In this document: in pieces, positions 1 through 5,653 of the stretch
Position numbering within the stretch: the stretch's first letter is position 1
Layout: the number at the start of each line of letters is the position of its first letter
Source of the DNA: JANWZL01 sp041640815
GTDB taxonomy: Bacteria > Pseudomonadota > Gammaproteobacteria > Burkholderiales > Thiobacillaceae
Length of the DNA: 14,785 bases
Assembly (NCBI GenBank): GCA_041640815.1
Contig: JBEPZO010000043.1
Span: forward strand, 1-14,785
Direction of reading: 5' to 3'
Position numbers and translations under genes: made by a program
The notes under the pieces: model-generated
What the model saw: the letters and a program-made list of their open reading frames with translations, nothing else
Told to the model about the DNA's origin: nothing
Database searches by the model: none

Positions 1-60
1 CCTCTTGCCCGTGCAAGCGCCGATGGGCTTGCAACCCATCTTGCACGTGGGCGGCGGTAG
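1..60 (+). CDS. Possible C-terminal end of a gene entering from the left
   Basis: Reading in frame from base 1 gives a 19-residue tail, PLARASADGLATHLARGRR, ending at the TAG at 58-60. It is rich in Ala, Leu and Arg with GC-ending codons, as expected for coding DNA here, but it is too short to identify. It would converge with the minus-strand nuclease-like gene that ends at 113. The same bases form a nested inverted repeat, so an untranslated structured region is an equally good reading. No function can be assigned. Confidence 0.2.
   Translation, partial: PLARASADGLATHLARGRR
11..46. repeat. Nested inverted repeat (bulged hairpin)
   Basis: GTGCAAG (11-17) is the perfect reverse complement of CTTGCAC (40-46). 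Inside it, ATGGG (23-27) pairs with CCCAT (35-39), leaving a 5-base bulge and a 7-base loop that repeats the CTTGCA motif. Seen from the minus strand it lies downstream of the gene ending at 113. Two smaller inverted repeats sit between them: GCGGT/ACCGC near 53-70 and ACCTC/GAGGT near 86-102. There is no U-run, so a standard intrinsic terminator is not supported. Confidence 0.4.
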
Positions 61-112
61 CCACCACCGCGTACACCTTTGCCTACACCTCGCAGAAGAG
101 GTGCTAGCTGCC

Positions 113-841
113 TTACCACCGCCGCGGTGTGAAGCCCTCTGGGGTGGTCAGTTCAAACACCTCGTCGTGGATGGTGGCGGTGTATAGCCCCGCCGCCTGC
201 GCTTCCTGCATCACCCCAGGGTCCCAGTCAATCCCCGCCAGAATGCCCACCCGCGCCTTGCCCGCTAGCTCCGGTATCATCTGCGGCAGCGCCTTGAGCT
301 GCTCAATCAGCTGCGCAATCGCCTCGCGCTTGACCCGGCTTTTCACCTCCACGATCACCGCCATGTTGACCTCACCATTGGCCCAGGCCAGCACGTCGTA
401 TTCCTGCTCGCGCCCGCTACGGCGCACCCGCACGCGCGGATTGATCGTCTCCATGCCAAAGCGCGTCTCGAGGATGCGCTCAAGCGAAGGCAGCGCCAAG
501 CCTTCGGCAAAGTAGCCGAACTTGTCGCCTAAGCCAGCGATTTGGCGACTAAGCTCACGTAGCCGCCGGTCGGTCTCCTGCATGCGCCGGTCGGTCTCCT
601 GCATGCGCCGGTCGGTCTCCCGGCCGCTTTCGCGTAGCTCGCGGATCAAACGCTCGGTCTCTTGCATGCGGCGGTCGAATTCTCGGCTGCTTTCACGGTT
701 GCTTTCGCGTAGCTCGCGGATCAAACGGTCGGTCTCCTGCAAACGCCGGTCGGTCTCCTGGCTCTGCAAGGCTAGACTGGCCACCAGCGCCCGGATGTCT
801 TCCCAGCTCATCTCAGAAGGGTCACGTGTCGGGGTGGTCAT
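113..841 (-). CDS. Coiled-coil protein with PD-(D/E)XK nuclease-like domain (DUF3782-like)
   Basis: The predicted protein has 242 residues and is probably cytoplasmic. Residues 25-100 are a charged helical region built from short repeats such as QETDRRM and RLIRELRES, which should form a coiled coil. Residues 105-242 look like the restriction-endonuclease-like fold seen in DUF3782-type proteins: E113 in FAEGLALP, D149 in EYDVLAW, and E165/K167 in VEVKSR form a plausible acid-acid-x-Lys metal site. Family members are widespread, and no substrate is known to me. The ATG at 839-841 has only a poor ribosome site; a second ATG (codon 11, MSWEDIR) would also keep all domains. No modification, toxin or transposase partner is visible nearby. 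The nuclease reading is a fold inference and activity is unproven. Confidence 0.75.
   Translation of the reverse strand: MTTPTRDPSEMSWEDIRALVASLALQSQETDRRLQETDRLIRELRESNRESSREFDRRMQETERLIRELRESGRETDRRMQETDRRMQETDRRLRELSRQIAGLGDKFGYFAEGLALPSLERILETRFGMETINPRVRVRRSGREQEYDVLAWANGEVNMAVIVEVKSRVKREAIAQLIEQLKALPQMIPELAGKARVGILAGIDWDPGVMQEAQAAGLYTATIHDEVFELTTPEGFTPRRW
564..626. repeat. 21-bp in-frame tandem repeat inside the coiled coil
   Basis: Two identical 21-bp units (564-584 and 585-605) are followed by a third, diverged one from 606. Each encodes one seven-residue unit of the QETDRRM type on the minus strand. A single partial unit recurs near 743-763. Confidence 0.85.
626..741. repeat. Direct repeat of about 41 bp, 75 bp apart, inside the coiled coil
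   Basis: Bases 626-666 and 701-741 are nearly identical, differing at two positions. The 75-bp offset equals 25 codons, so both copies encode the RLIRELRES block in the same frame. Together with the 21-bp units this shows that the coiled coil grew by in-frame duplication. Confidence 0.85.
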
Positions 842-943
842 GGGTTAGCTCGATTACACTCTGTATCTCTGTGCCCAAATATACACGTATGCGCCGACTT
901 CATCGCTACGCCTACTTCAGGCCGCATCCTCATGCCACTCAAT

Positions 944-966
944 GGCCTAGCGCCTCCGCTAGAGCC
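944..966. other. Hairpin between cydX and the nuclease-like gene
   Basis: CTAGCG (947-952) and CGCTAG (957-962) form a perfect 6-bp stem around a 4-base loop, extended by GGC/GCC after one bulged base. On the minus strand it lies 43 bases past the cydX stop. No U-run follows, so it could be a 3' end or processing structure and is not a typical intrinsic terminator. The rest of 842-1008 shows no gene and must contain the upstream region of the nuclease-like gene. Confidence 0.45.
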
Positions 967-1008
967 CTGTCGGATGTCCCAGAAAGTGTGGGTGTCCTTT
1001 TCATTGCG

Positions 1009-1137
1009 TCATCCTTTTTTCCTTGCGTCATTTTCCGGAAAACGTAGCACGCTCTCTCTGGCCTCACACAGCATGGCATTGAGCACGGCCAGCAGCACGG
1101 CCAGGCTCACGCCGAGGATCCAAGCGAAATACCACAT
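1009..1137 (-). CDS. cydX: Cytochrome bd oxidase small subunit CydX
   Basis: This 42-residue single-pass membrane protein starts with MWYFAWILGVSLAVLLAVLN, matching the hallmark CydX N-terminus (MWYFAWILG). E25 directly follows the membrane helix, at the same position as the conserved glutamate of E. coli CydX. The tail is short and charged and ends in RKKG. The start has a good AGGAG ribosome site 8 bases upstream. It lies 62 bases after cydB on the same strand. Known CydX proteins bind the CydAB core and are needed for stable haem insertion and full activity; that role is inferred here. A terminator-like hairpin sits between cydB and this gene. Confidence 0.93.
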   Translation of the reverse strand: MWYFAWILGVSLAVLLAVLNAMLCEARESVLRFPENDARKKG

Positions 1138-1151
1138 CCCAATCTCCTTGC

Positions 1152-1176
1152 AAAAAAAGGGGGGGCGCCCCACCCC
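1152..1176 (-). terminator. Terminator-like hairpin with T-run between cydB and cydX
   Basis: On the minus strand the order is GGGG, T, GGGGCG, seven C, then seven T. The G and C runs can pair as a GC-only stem of about six pairs with one mismatch and a small loop, followed directly by the U-run. It lies after the cydB stop and just before the cydX ribosome site. It may reduce read-through into cydX. The low-complexity runs make the exact fold uncertain. Confidence 0.45.
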
Positions 1177-1199
1177 AAAATCTCCCAACCCTCAGTAAC

Positions 1200-2336
1200 T
1201 CAATAGGCCGCCTTGTCGTTGGCCTCGATGAAACGCTCCGTCACCTTGCCCGCCATCACCTTGTAGGCCCAGGAGGTGTAGAAGACGATGATCGGCATGA
1301 AGATCAATGTCGCCCAGAACATGAGCGTCAGCGTCAGTTCGCTGGAGACGCTGTCCCAGACGGTGAGGCTGGAGCGCGGGTCGCTCGACGACGGCATCAC
1401 GAACGGGAACATCGCCGCCCCGGCGGTGCCGATGATACCGGCCATGGCCAGGGACGAGGCGACGAAGGCGGCCAACGTCTGCCGCCGCATGGCCAGCAGC
1501 ACGCCAGCTAGACCGCCCAGCACCCCAAGGGCGGGCACGCTCCAGAGCAGGGGGTGGGCGGCGAAGTTATTGAGCCACGCCCCCGTCTGCACTGTGACCG
1601 TCTTGGCCAGCGGGTTGGGTAGGGCACCCGGGTCAACCGGCGAGGTGATGACGAAGCCGGGCAGTTCGCCGACGAACAGCCCCGCGAGCAGGAAAGCCGC
1701 CACCATGATCAAGCCGGAGACCATCGCCCACTTACGCGTGCGTTCGAAGATCGCCCCCTCGGTGCGGTGCATGAGGTAGTTGGCGCCATGGAAGGTGATC
1801 ATGGCCGAGCTCACCACACCGGCGAGCAGGGCGAAGGGATTGAGGAGCTGCCAGAAGCTGCCGGTGTAGTGCGACACCAGGTTGTCGTCGAAGTGGAAGG
1901 GCACCCCCTGCAACAGGTTGCCGAAAGCCACGCCGAAGATCACCGGCGGTACGAACCCGCCCACGAATAGCCCCCAGTCCCAGGTTCGCCGCCAGGTCGG
2001 ATGGGCGATCTTGGAGCGGTAGTCGAAGCCCACCGGGCGGAAGAACAGCGCCCACAGCACCGCCAGCATGGCCCAGTAGAAGCCGGAGAAGGCGGTGGCA
2101 TAGACCAGCGGCCAGGCGGCGAAGATGGCGCCGCCGCCGGTGATGAACCAGACCTGGTTGCCGTCCCAGTGCGGCCCCACGGTGTTGATCACCACCCGGC
2201 GCTCGGTGTCGGTCTTGCCGACGAAGGGCAGCAGCGTGCCTACCCCCATGTCATGGCCGTCCATGATGGCGAAGCCCAGCAGCAGGACGCCAACGAGCAG
2301 CCACCAGATGATCTTCAGGGTTTCGTAATCCAGCAT
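1200..2336 (-). CDS. cydB: Cytochrome bd quinol oxidase subunit II (CydB)
   Basis: CydB is the second integral membrane subunit of the bd-type quinol:O2 oxidoreductase and pairs with CydA in the inner membrane. The 378 residues match the usual length and show the expected hydrophobic segments. Family landmarks are DGHDMGVG with D26 and D29, and GPHWDGNQVWF with W57 and D58, at the same numbers as the important residues of E. coli CydB. The ATG at 2334-2336 has a GAGGAGA ribosome site, and only 10 bases separate it from the cydA stop, so the two are clearly co-transcribed. No truncation or frameshift is seen. Confidence 0.97.
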   Translation of the reverse strand: MLDYETLKIIWWLLVGVLLLGFAIMDGHDMGVGTLLPFVGKTDTERRVVINTVGPHWDGNQVWFITGGGAIFAAWPLVYATAFSGFYWAMLAVLWALFFRPVGFDYRSKIAHPTWRRTWDWGLFVGGFVPPVIFGVAFGNLLQGVPFHFDDNLVSHYTGSFWQLLNPFALLAGVVSSAMITFHGANYLMHRTEGAIFERTRKWAMVSGLIMVAAFLLAGLFVGELPGFVITSPVDPGALPNPLAKTVTVQTGAWLNNFAAHPLLWSVPALGVLGGLAGVLLAMRRQTLAAFVASSLAMAGIIGTAGAAMFPFVMPSSSDPRSSLTVWDSVSSELTLTLMFWATLIFMPIIVFYTSWAYKVMAGKVTERFIEANDKAAY

Positions 2337-2346
2337 CGCGTTCTCC

Positions 2347-3927
2347 TCAAGCCTTGTCCGTGAGCGCGCCGGCAGGCAGGGCGCCGCCCGAGCGCTCGAA
2401 GTGATACTTGCCGGTGCCGAGCGAGCTTGGTCCCAGCCGGGCGAACTTGAACATCAGGTAGAGCTCGACCACCAGCAGCAGGGTGTAGAAGCCGACGAAG
2501 CCCGCCAGACTGCCGTAAAGGCTTGCCTCCGACAGCGTGGATACCGACAGCCGCGTGGGCAGCACGCCAAAGATGCTCCAAGGCTGCCGCCCGTACTCGG
2601 CGACGAACCAGCCCACCTCGGCGGCGATCCACGGTAGCGGGATGGACCATAGGGCCCACAGCCAGGGTTTGTCGGCGAAGTTGCCCTTGAGGGAGGACCA
2701 GAAGGCCACCGTGAGCAGGGCAAGGAACATGAAGCCCAGCAGGACCATCAGGCGGAAGCTCCAGAACAAGGGGGCCACCGCCGGCACGGTGTCGCGCGCC
2801 GCCAGGGCGATCTGCTCCGGCGTGGCCTGGGCGACGTCGTCGACGTACTTCTTGAGCAGCAGGCCATAGCCAAGATCGGCCTGGTGCGCCTCGAAGATCG
2901 CCTTCGCCTCGGCATCCGTCGGGTCGCGCCGCAGGCGCTCTAGGGCCTTGACGGCATGGATGCCGGACGCGATGCGCGCGCGGTTCTTTTCCCGGATCTC
3001 CTTGATGCCCGGGATGGTCTCGCTCGTGCTGCGGGTGGCGATGAGGCCCAGCACATAGGGGATCTCGATCTCCCAGTCATTGGCCGCCTTCGCGTCGTTG
3101 GGCCAGGCGAGCAGCTTGAAGCCGGCCGGCGCGGGTTCCGTCTCCCACATCGCCTCGATCGCCGCCAGCTTCGATTGCTGCGACTCGGTCACGGCATAGC
3201 CCGACTCATCGCCCAGCACGATCACCGACAGCGCCGAGGCAAAGCCGAAGGCGGCGGCGATGCGGAAGGAGCGTTTGGCGAACTCGATGTCTCGGCCCTT
3301 GAGCAGGTACCAGGCGGAGATGCCCAGCACGAAGATGGAGGCGGTGACATAGCCGGCCGAGACGGTGTGCACGAACTTGGCCTGGGCCGTGGGGTTGAAC
3401 ATCACCTCCCAGAAGCTCGTCAGCTCCATGCGCATGGTGGTGTAGGAGAACTGGGCGCCCACGGGGTCCTGCATCCAGCCGTTGGCGATCAAGATCCACA
3501 GCGCCGAGAGGTTGGAGCCGACGGCCATCAGCACGGTCACCAGCAGGTGCTTGCCCTTGGACAGGCGGTCCCAGCCAAAGAAGAACAGGCCGATGAAGGT
3601 CGATTCCAAGAAGAAGGCCATCAGCCCCTCGATGGCCAGCGGTGCGCCGAAGATGTCGCCGACGTAGTGCGAGTAATAGGCCCAGTTGGTGCCGAACTGG
3701 AACTCCATGGTGATGCCGGTGGTCACGCCGAGGGCGAAGTTGATGCCGAACAGCTTGCCCCAGAACTGGGTCATGTCCTTGTAGATGGTGCGGCCGGTGA
3801 GCACGTAGGTCGTCTCCATGATCACCAGGATCCAGGCCAGCCCCAGCGTCAGGGGCACGAACAGGAAGTGATACATGGCTGTGACGGCAAACTGCAGCCG
3901 CGACAGGTCGATCAGGGTCTCAGTCAT
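2347..3927 (-). CDS. cydA: Cytochrome bd quinol oxidase subunit I (CydA), long Q-loop type
   Basis: CydA carries the haems of the bd oxidase (b558, b595, d) and the quinol site; it reduces O2 with quinol electrons without pumping protons. The 526-residue product aligns with E. coli CydA with a one-residue offset: H20 (haem b595 ligand), E100 and E108 (haem/proton path), and H187 (haem b558 ligand). The periplasmic Q-loop is the long form, with GDESGYAVTE, then KLAAIEAMWETEPAP, and later DLGYGLLLKKY. The C-terminal region has the GRQPW motif. The ATG at 3925-3927 is preceded by a TGGAG ribosome site and overlaps the end of cydP by 8 bases, indicating translational coupling. cydDC assembly genes are not in the window. 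Confidence 0.97.
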   Translation of the reverse strand: MTETLIDLSRLQFAVTAMYHFLFVPLTLGLAWILVIMETTYVLTGRTIYKDMTQFWGKLFGINFALGVTTGITMEFQFGTNWAYYSHYVGDIFGAPLAIEGLMAFFLESTFIGLFFFGWDRLSKGKHLLVTVLMAVGSNLSALWILIANGWMQDPVGAQFSYTTMRMELTSFWEVMFNPTAQAKFVHTVSAGYVTASIFVLGISAWYLLKGRDIEFAKRSFRIAAAFGFASALSVIVLGDESGYAVTESQQSKLAAIEAMWETEPAPAGFKLLAWPNDAKAANDWEIEIPYVLGLIATRSTSETIPGIKEIREKNRARIASGIHAVKALERLRRDPTDAEAKAIFEAHQADLGYGLLLKKYVDDVAQATPEQIALAARDTVPAVAPLFWSFRLMVLLGFMFLALLTVAFWSSLKGNFADKPWLWALWSIPLPWIAAEVGWFVAEYGRQPWSIFGVLPTRLSVSTLSEASLYGSLAGFVGFYTLLLVVELYLMFKFARLGPSSLGTGKYHFERSGGALPAGALTDKA

Positions 3928-4123
3928 GCGAACTACTCCATTCGGGGGTGGTGTTGAAATCTGGGGCCGACAGCAGCATGCGCGCGGTGCCCTCGCTGCC
4001 GGGGCGCACCGGGTCGCTGAAGAAGGCCAGCTTGATGGCGACGATCAGGGCGAACTTCACGGCCAAGATGATCAAGATCTCCCGCAAGAGGGGATACTGG
4101 CGCAAGCGCTTCATCATGTTCAT
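3920..4123 (-). CDS. cydP: Cytochrome oxidase putative small subunit CydP
   Basis: This 67-residue protein has a short basic N-terminus, one membrane helix at about residues 13-36 (LREILIILAVKFALIVAIKL), and a soluble tail. The pattern 'LxREIxxxLAxKxxLxxxI' with FF after the helix, and the position directly ahead of cydA, fit the CydP family of putative bd-oxidase small subunits known from betaproteobacteria. The exact role is not established. The last 8 bases overlap cydA. No Shine-Dalgarno sequence precedes the ATG, and the predicted sigma-54 start site lies about 2 bases upstream, so the gene may be translated from a leaderless message. ATG codons 3 and 4 are alternative starts. Confidence 0.8.
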   Translation of the reverse strand: MNMMKRLRQYPLLREILIILAVKFALIVAIKLAFFSDPVRPGSEGTARMLLSAPDFNTTPEWSSSHD

Positions 4124-4135
4124 GTCGCAATGGAG

Positions 4136-4151
4136 ATCAAAAACCGTGCCA
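4136..4151 (-). promoter_or_regulatory. Candidate sigma-54 (-24/-12) promoter of the cyd operon
   Basis: On the minus strand, TGGCACG-GTTT-TTGAT matches the sigma-54 consensus TGGCACG-N4-TTGCW, except that the -12 C is A. The GG-to-G spacing is correct. The predicted start site is near 4125, just ahead of the cydP ATG. The divergent gene encodes a sigma-54 activator, which strongly favours this reading. The -12 substitution is the main doubt. Confidence 0.5.
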
Positions 4152-4181
4152 TCTCGCGGTGATGGTCTTCGATTGACGATA

Positions 4182-4194
4182 AATCAAATATATA
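4182..4194 (+). promoter_or_regulatory. IHF-like site
   Basis: AATCAA-ATAT-ATA matches the IHF consensus WATCAA-N4-TTR at eight of nine defined positions, in a locally AT-rich stretch. It lies between the inverted repeat at 4252-4267 and the -24/-12 element, where IHF normally bends DNA for sigma-54 activation. AT-rich sequence gives chance matches, so confidence is moderate. Confidence 0.35.
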
Positions 4195-4251
4195 GGAATT
4201 CGAATTGAAGTCGCATGTGACATAACGTCGCATCGATGTGCCAGAAATATC

Positions 4252-4267
4252 TTGTCAATTCTGACAA
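4252..4267. promoter_or_regulatory. Inverted repeat TTGTCA-N4-TGACAA, candidate enhancer/operator
   Basis: TTGTCAATTCTGACAA is a perfect 6-bp inverted repeat with a 4-base spacer. Half-site-like copies follow at 4271-4276 (ATGTCA) and 4280-4284 (TTGTC). Its centre is about 135 bases upstream of the predicted cyd sigma-54 start and 31 bases before the regulator's ATG. It could therefore serve both as an upstream activating sequence and for autoregulation. Confidence 0.5.
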
Positions 4268-4290
4268 TCAATGTCATTTTTGTCTAAGCG

Positions 4291-5595
4291 ATGACGCCTG
4301 TACCCCGTGAACTGCTGGACCTGCTGGAGGCCCTGCCAGAGCCGCGCATCCTCACCGACACCGAATACCGCATCCTCGCGGCCAACAAGGCCTACCGGCA
4401 GGCGTTCGGCCACGTCGATGGGGCGTCGAGCCGCCTGTTGGGGCGGACCTGTTACGAGGTCTCCCACCGCTTCGACCGTCCCTGTGACCAGTGCGGCGAG
4501 TCCTGTCCGCGGCAGGCGGCGCTCAAGACGGGCGAACCCTGCCGCGTGCTGCATCTGCACCACACCCCGCGCGGCGAGGAGCACGTCGACGTGGAGTTGA
4601 TTCCGCTGCGCGATGCCGAGGGGCGCATCCGTTTTTTACTCGAGACCCTGACCTTGCTGGGGGAGAGAAGCGAGCGCCCAGGTGCCTTGGGCATGGTCGG
4701 CCGCTCGGCCCCTTTCATGCGCATGCTGGAGCTCATCAATCGGGCAGCGCCGGCAATGACGCCGGTATTGCTGCTGGGCGAGTCGGGCACCGGCAAGGAA
4801 CTCGCCGCCCAGGCCTTGCACAGCCTGAGTCCACGCCGCGAGCGGCCCTTCGTGGCGGTGGACTGCTCGGGCTTGACCGAGACCTTGTTCGAGTCGGAAC
4901 TCTTCGGCTATGAAAAGGGGGCCTTCACCGGCGCGACGCAACGCAAGATCGGCCTGGTGGAGGCAGCAGCCGGTGGCACGCTGTTTCTGGACGAGGTGGG
5001 CGACATCCCACCGACGCTGCAGGTGAAACTCTTGCGCTTGCTTGAGACGCGGACCTATCGCCGCGTCGGGGGCGTGGAGACCCTGGCCGCCGATTTTCGT
5101 CTCGTGGCGGCGACCCACCGCGACCTGAAGGCGATGGTCGAGGCGGGGACCTTCCGTCGCGACCTCTACTACCGCATCGCCGTCTTCCCCATCCACCTGC
5201 CTGCCCTGCGTGAGCGGCGGGACGATCTGCCACTGCTCGTGCAGGCACTGCTCGAGCGCGTCGCGGGCGGGCGCAAGCTCAGACTGAGCCCGCCGGCCAT
5301 GGCGGCGCTGCAGAGCTATGCCTTTCCAGGCAATATCCGCGAACTGCGCAACATCCTCGAGCGCGCAGCCCTGCTCACGGATGGCGAGGTCATACACCCG
5401 CAGGTGCTGCCACCGGAACTGACGCTGCACACCGAGGCGCCGTCTGAGGGCAGCGAAGCGCAGATTCTTCCCTTGAGCGAGGCCGAAAGGCGCTATGTGC
5501 GCTGGGCCCTCGAGCGTCTCGATGGCGACAAGAAACGCCTGGCAAGGCTCCTGGGCATCAGCGAACGCACCCTGTACCGTAAACTAAGGGCTTGA
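4291..5595 (+). CDS. Sigma-54-dependent Fis-family regulator with cysteine-rich PAS domain
   Basis: The 434-residue protein has three parts. Residues 8-125 form a PAS-like sensor with a cysteine cluster at C54, C65, C68, C72 and C84 (motif CYEVSHRFDRPCDQC). Residues 135-365 are the AAA+ sigma-54 activation domain: Walker A GESGTGKE at 163-170, the sigma-54 contact loop GAFTGA at 210-215, and Walker B GGTLFLDE at 228-235. Residues 395-434 are a Fis-type helix-turn-helix (RLARLLGISERTLYRKL). There is no response-regulator receiver domain, so sensing is probably direct. The cysteines could hold a metal, an Fe-S cluster or a redox switch. The ATG follows an in-frame TAA at 4285 and has no Shine-Dalgarno sequence. 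It is divergent from cydPABX and most likely controls that operon; this is inferred from layout. The signal is unknown. Confidence 0.92.
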   Translation: MTPVPRELLDLLEALPEPRILTDTEYRILAANKAYRQAFGHVDGASSRLLGRTCYEVSHRFDRPCDQCGESCPRQAALKTGEPCRVLHLHHTPRGEEHVDVELIPLRDAEGRIRFLLETLTLLGERSERPGALGMVGRSAPFMRMLELINRAAPAMTPVLLLGESGTGKELAAQALHSLSPRRERPFVAVDCSGLTETLFESELFGYEKGAFTGATQRKIGLVEAAAGGTLFLDEVGDIPPTLQVKLLRLLETRTYRRVGGVETLAADFRLVAATHRDLKAMVEAGTFRRDLYYRIAVFPIHLPALRERRDDLPLLVQALLERVAGGRKLRLSPPAMAALQSYAFPGNIRELRNILERAALLTDGEVIHPQVLPPELTLHTEAPSEGSEAQILPLSEAERRYVRWALERLDGDKKRLARLLGISERTLYRKLRA

Positions 5596-5604
5596 CTTGA
5601 GTCA
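5593..5604. promoter_or_regulatory. Short inverted repeat between the regulator and the TrpD2-like gene
   Basis: TGACT-TG-AGTCA is a perfect 5-bp inverted repeat overlapping the regulator's stop codon. CTTGAC (5591-5596) also pairs with GTCAAG (5624-5629). They may be an operator or an mRNA structure in the 58-base gap; neither reading is strong. Confidence 0.25.
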
Positions 5605-5653
5605 CTAGAAGTTGATCGAATCGGTCAAGATTAATCCAGTGCCAGGAGCCACC

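Noticed and set aside
564..763. Possible CRISPR-like or mobile-element repeats
   Set aside because: The repeats are contiguous, multiples of 3 and encode coiled-coil units in frame; there are no spacers.
2956..3957. Plus-strand open frame of 333 codons opposite cydA
   Set aside because: It is antisense to the fully recognisable cydA, is rich in His, Gly, Asp and Gln as shadow frames of GC-rich genes are, and has no family resemblance.
4173..4187. FNR-like box (TTGAT-TTATC-GTCAA on the minus strand)
   Set aside because: The spacer is 5 rather than 4 bases and one half-site is imperfect, so FNR geometry is not met.
4636..5430. Minus-strand open frame of 264 codons opposite the regulator
   Set aside because: The AAA+ motifs on the plus strand prove the real frame; this one is a shadow.
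5612..5653. TTG start adding 14 residues to the TrpD2-like protein
   Set aside because: The ATG at 5654 has AGGAG at ideal spacing, while the TTG has no ribosome site.
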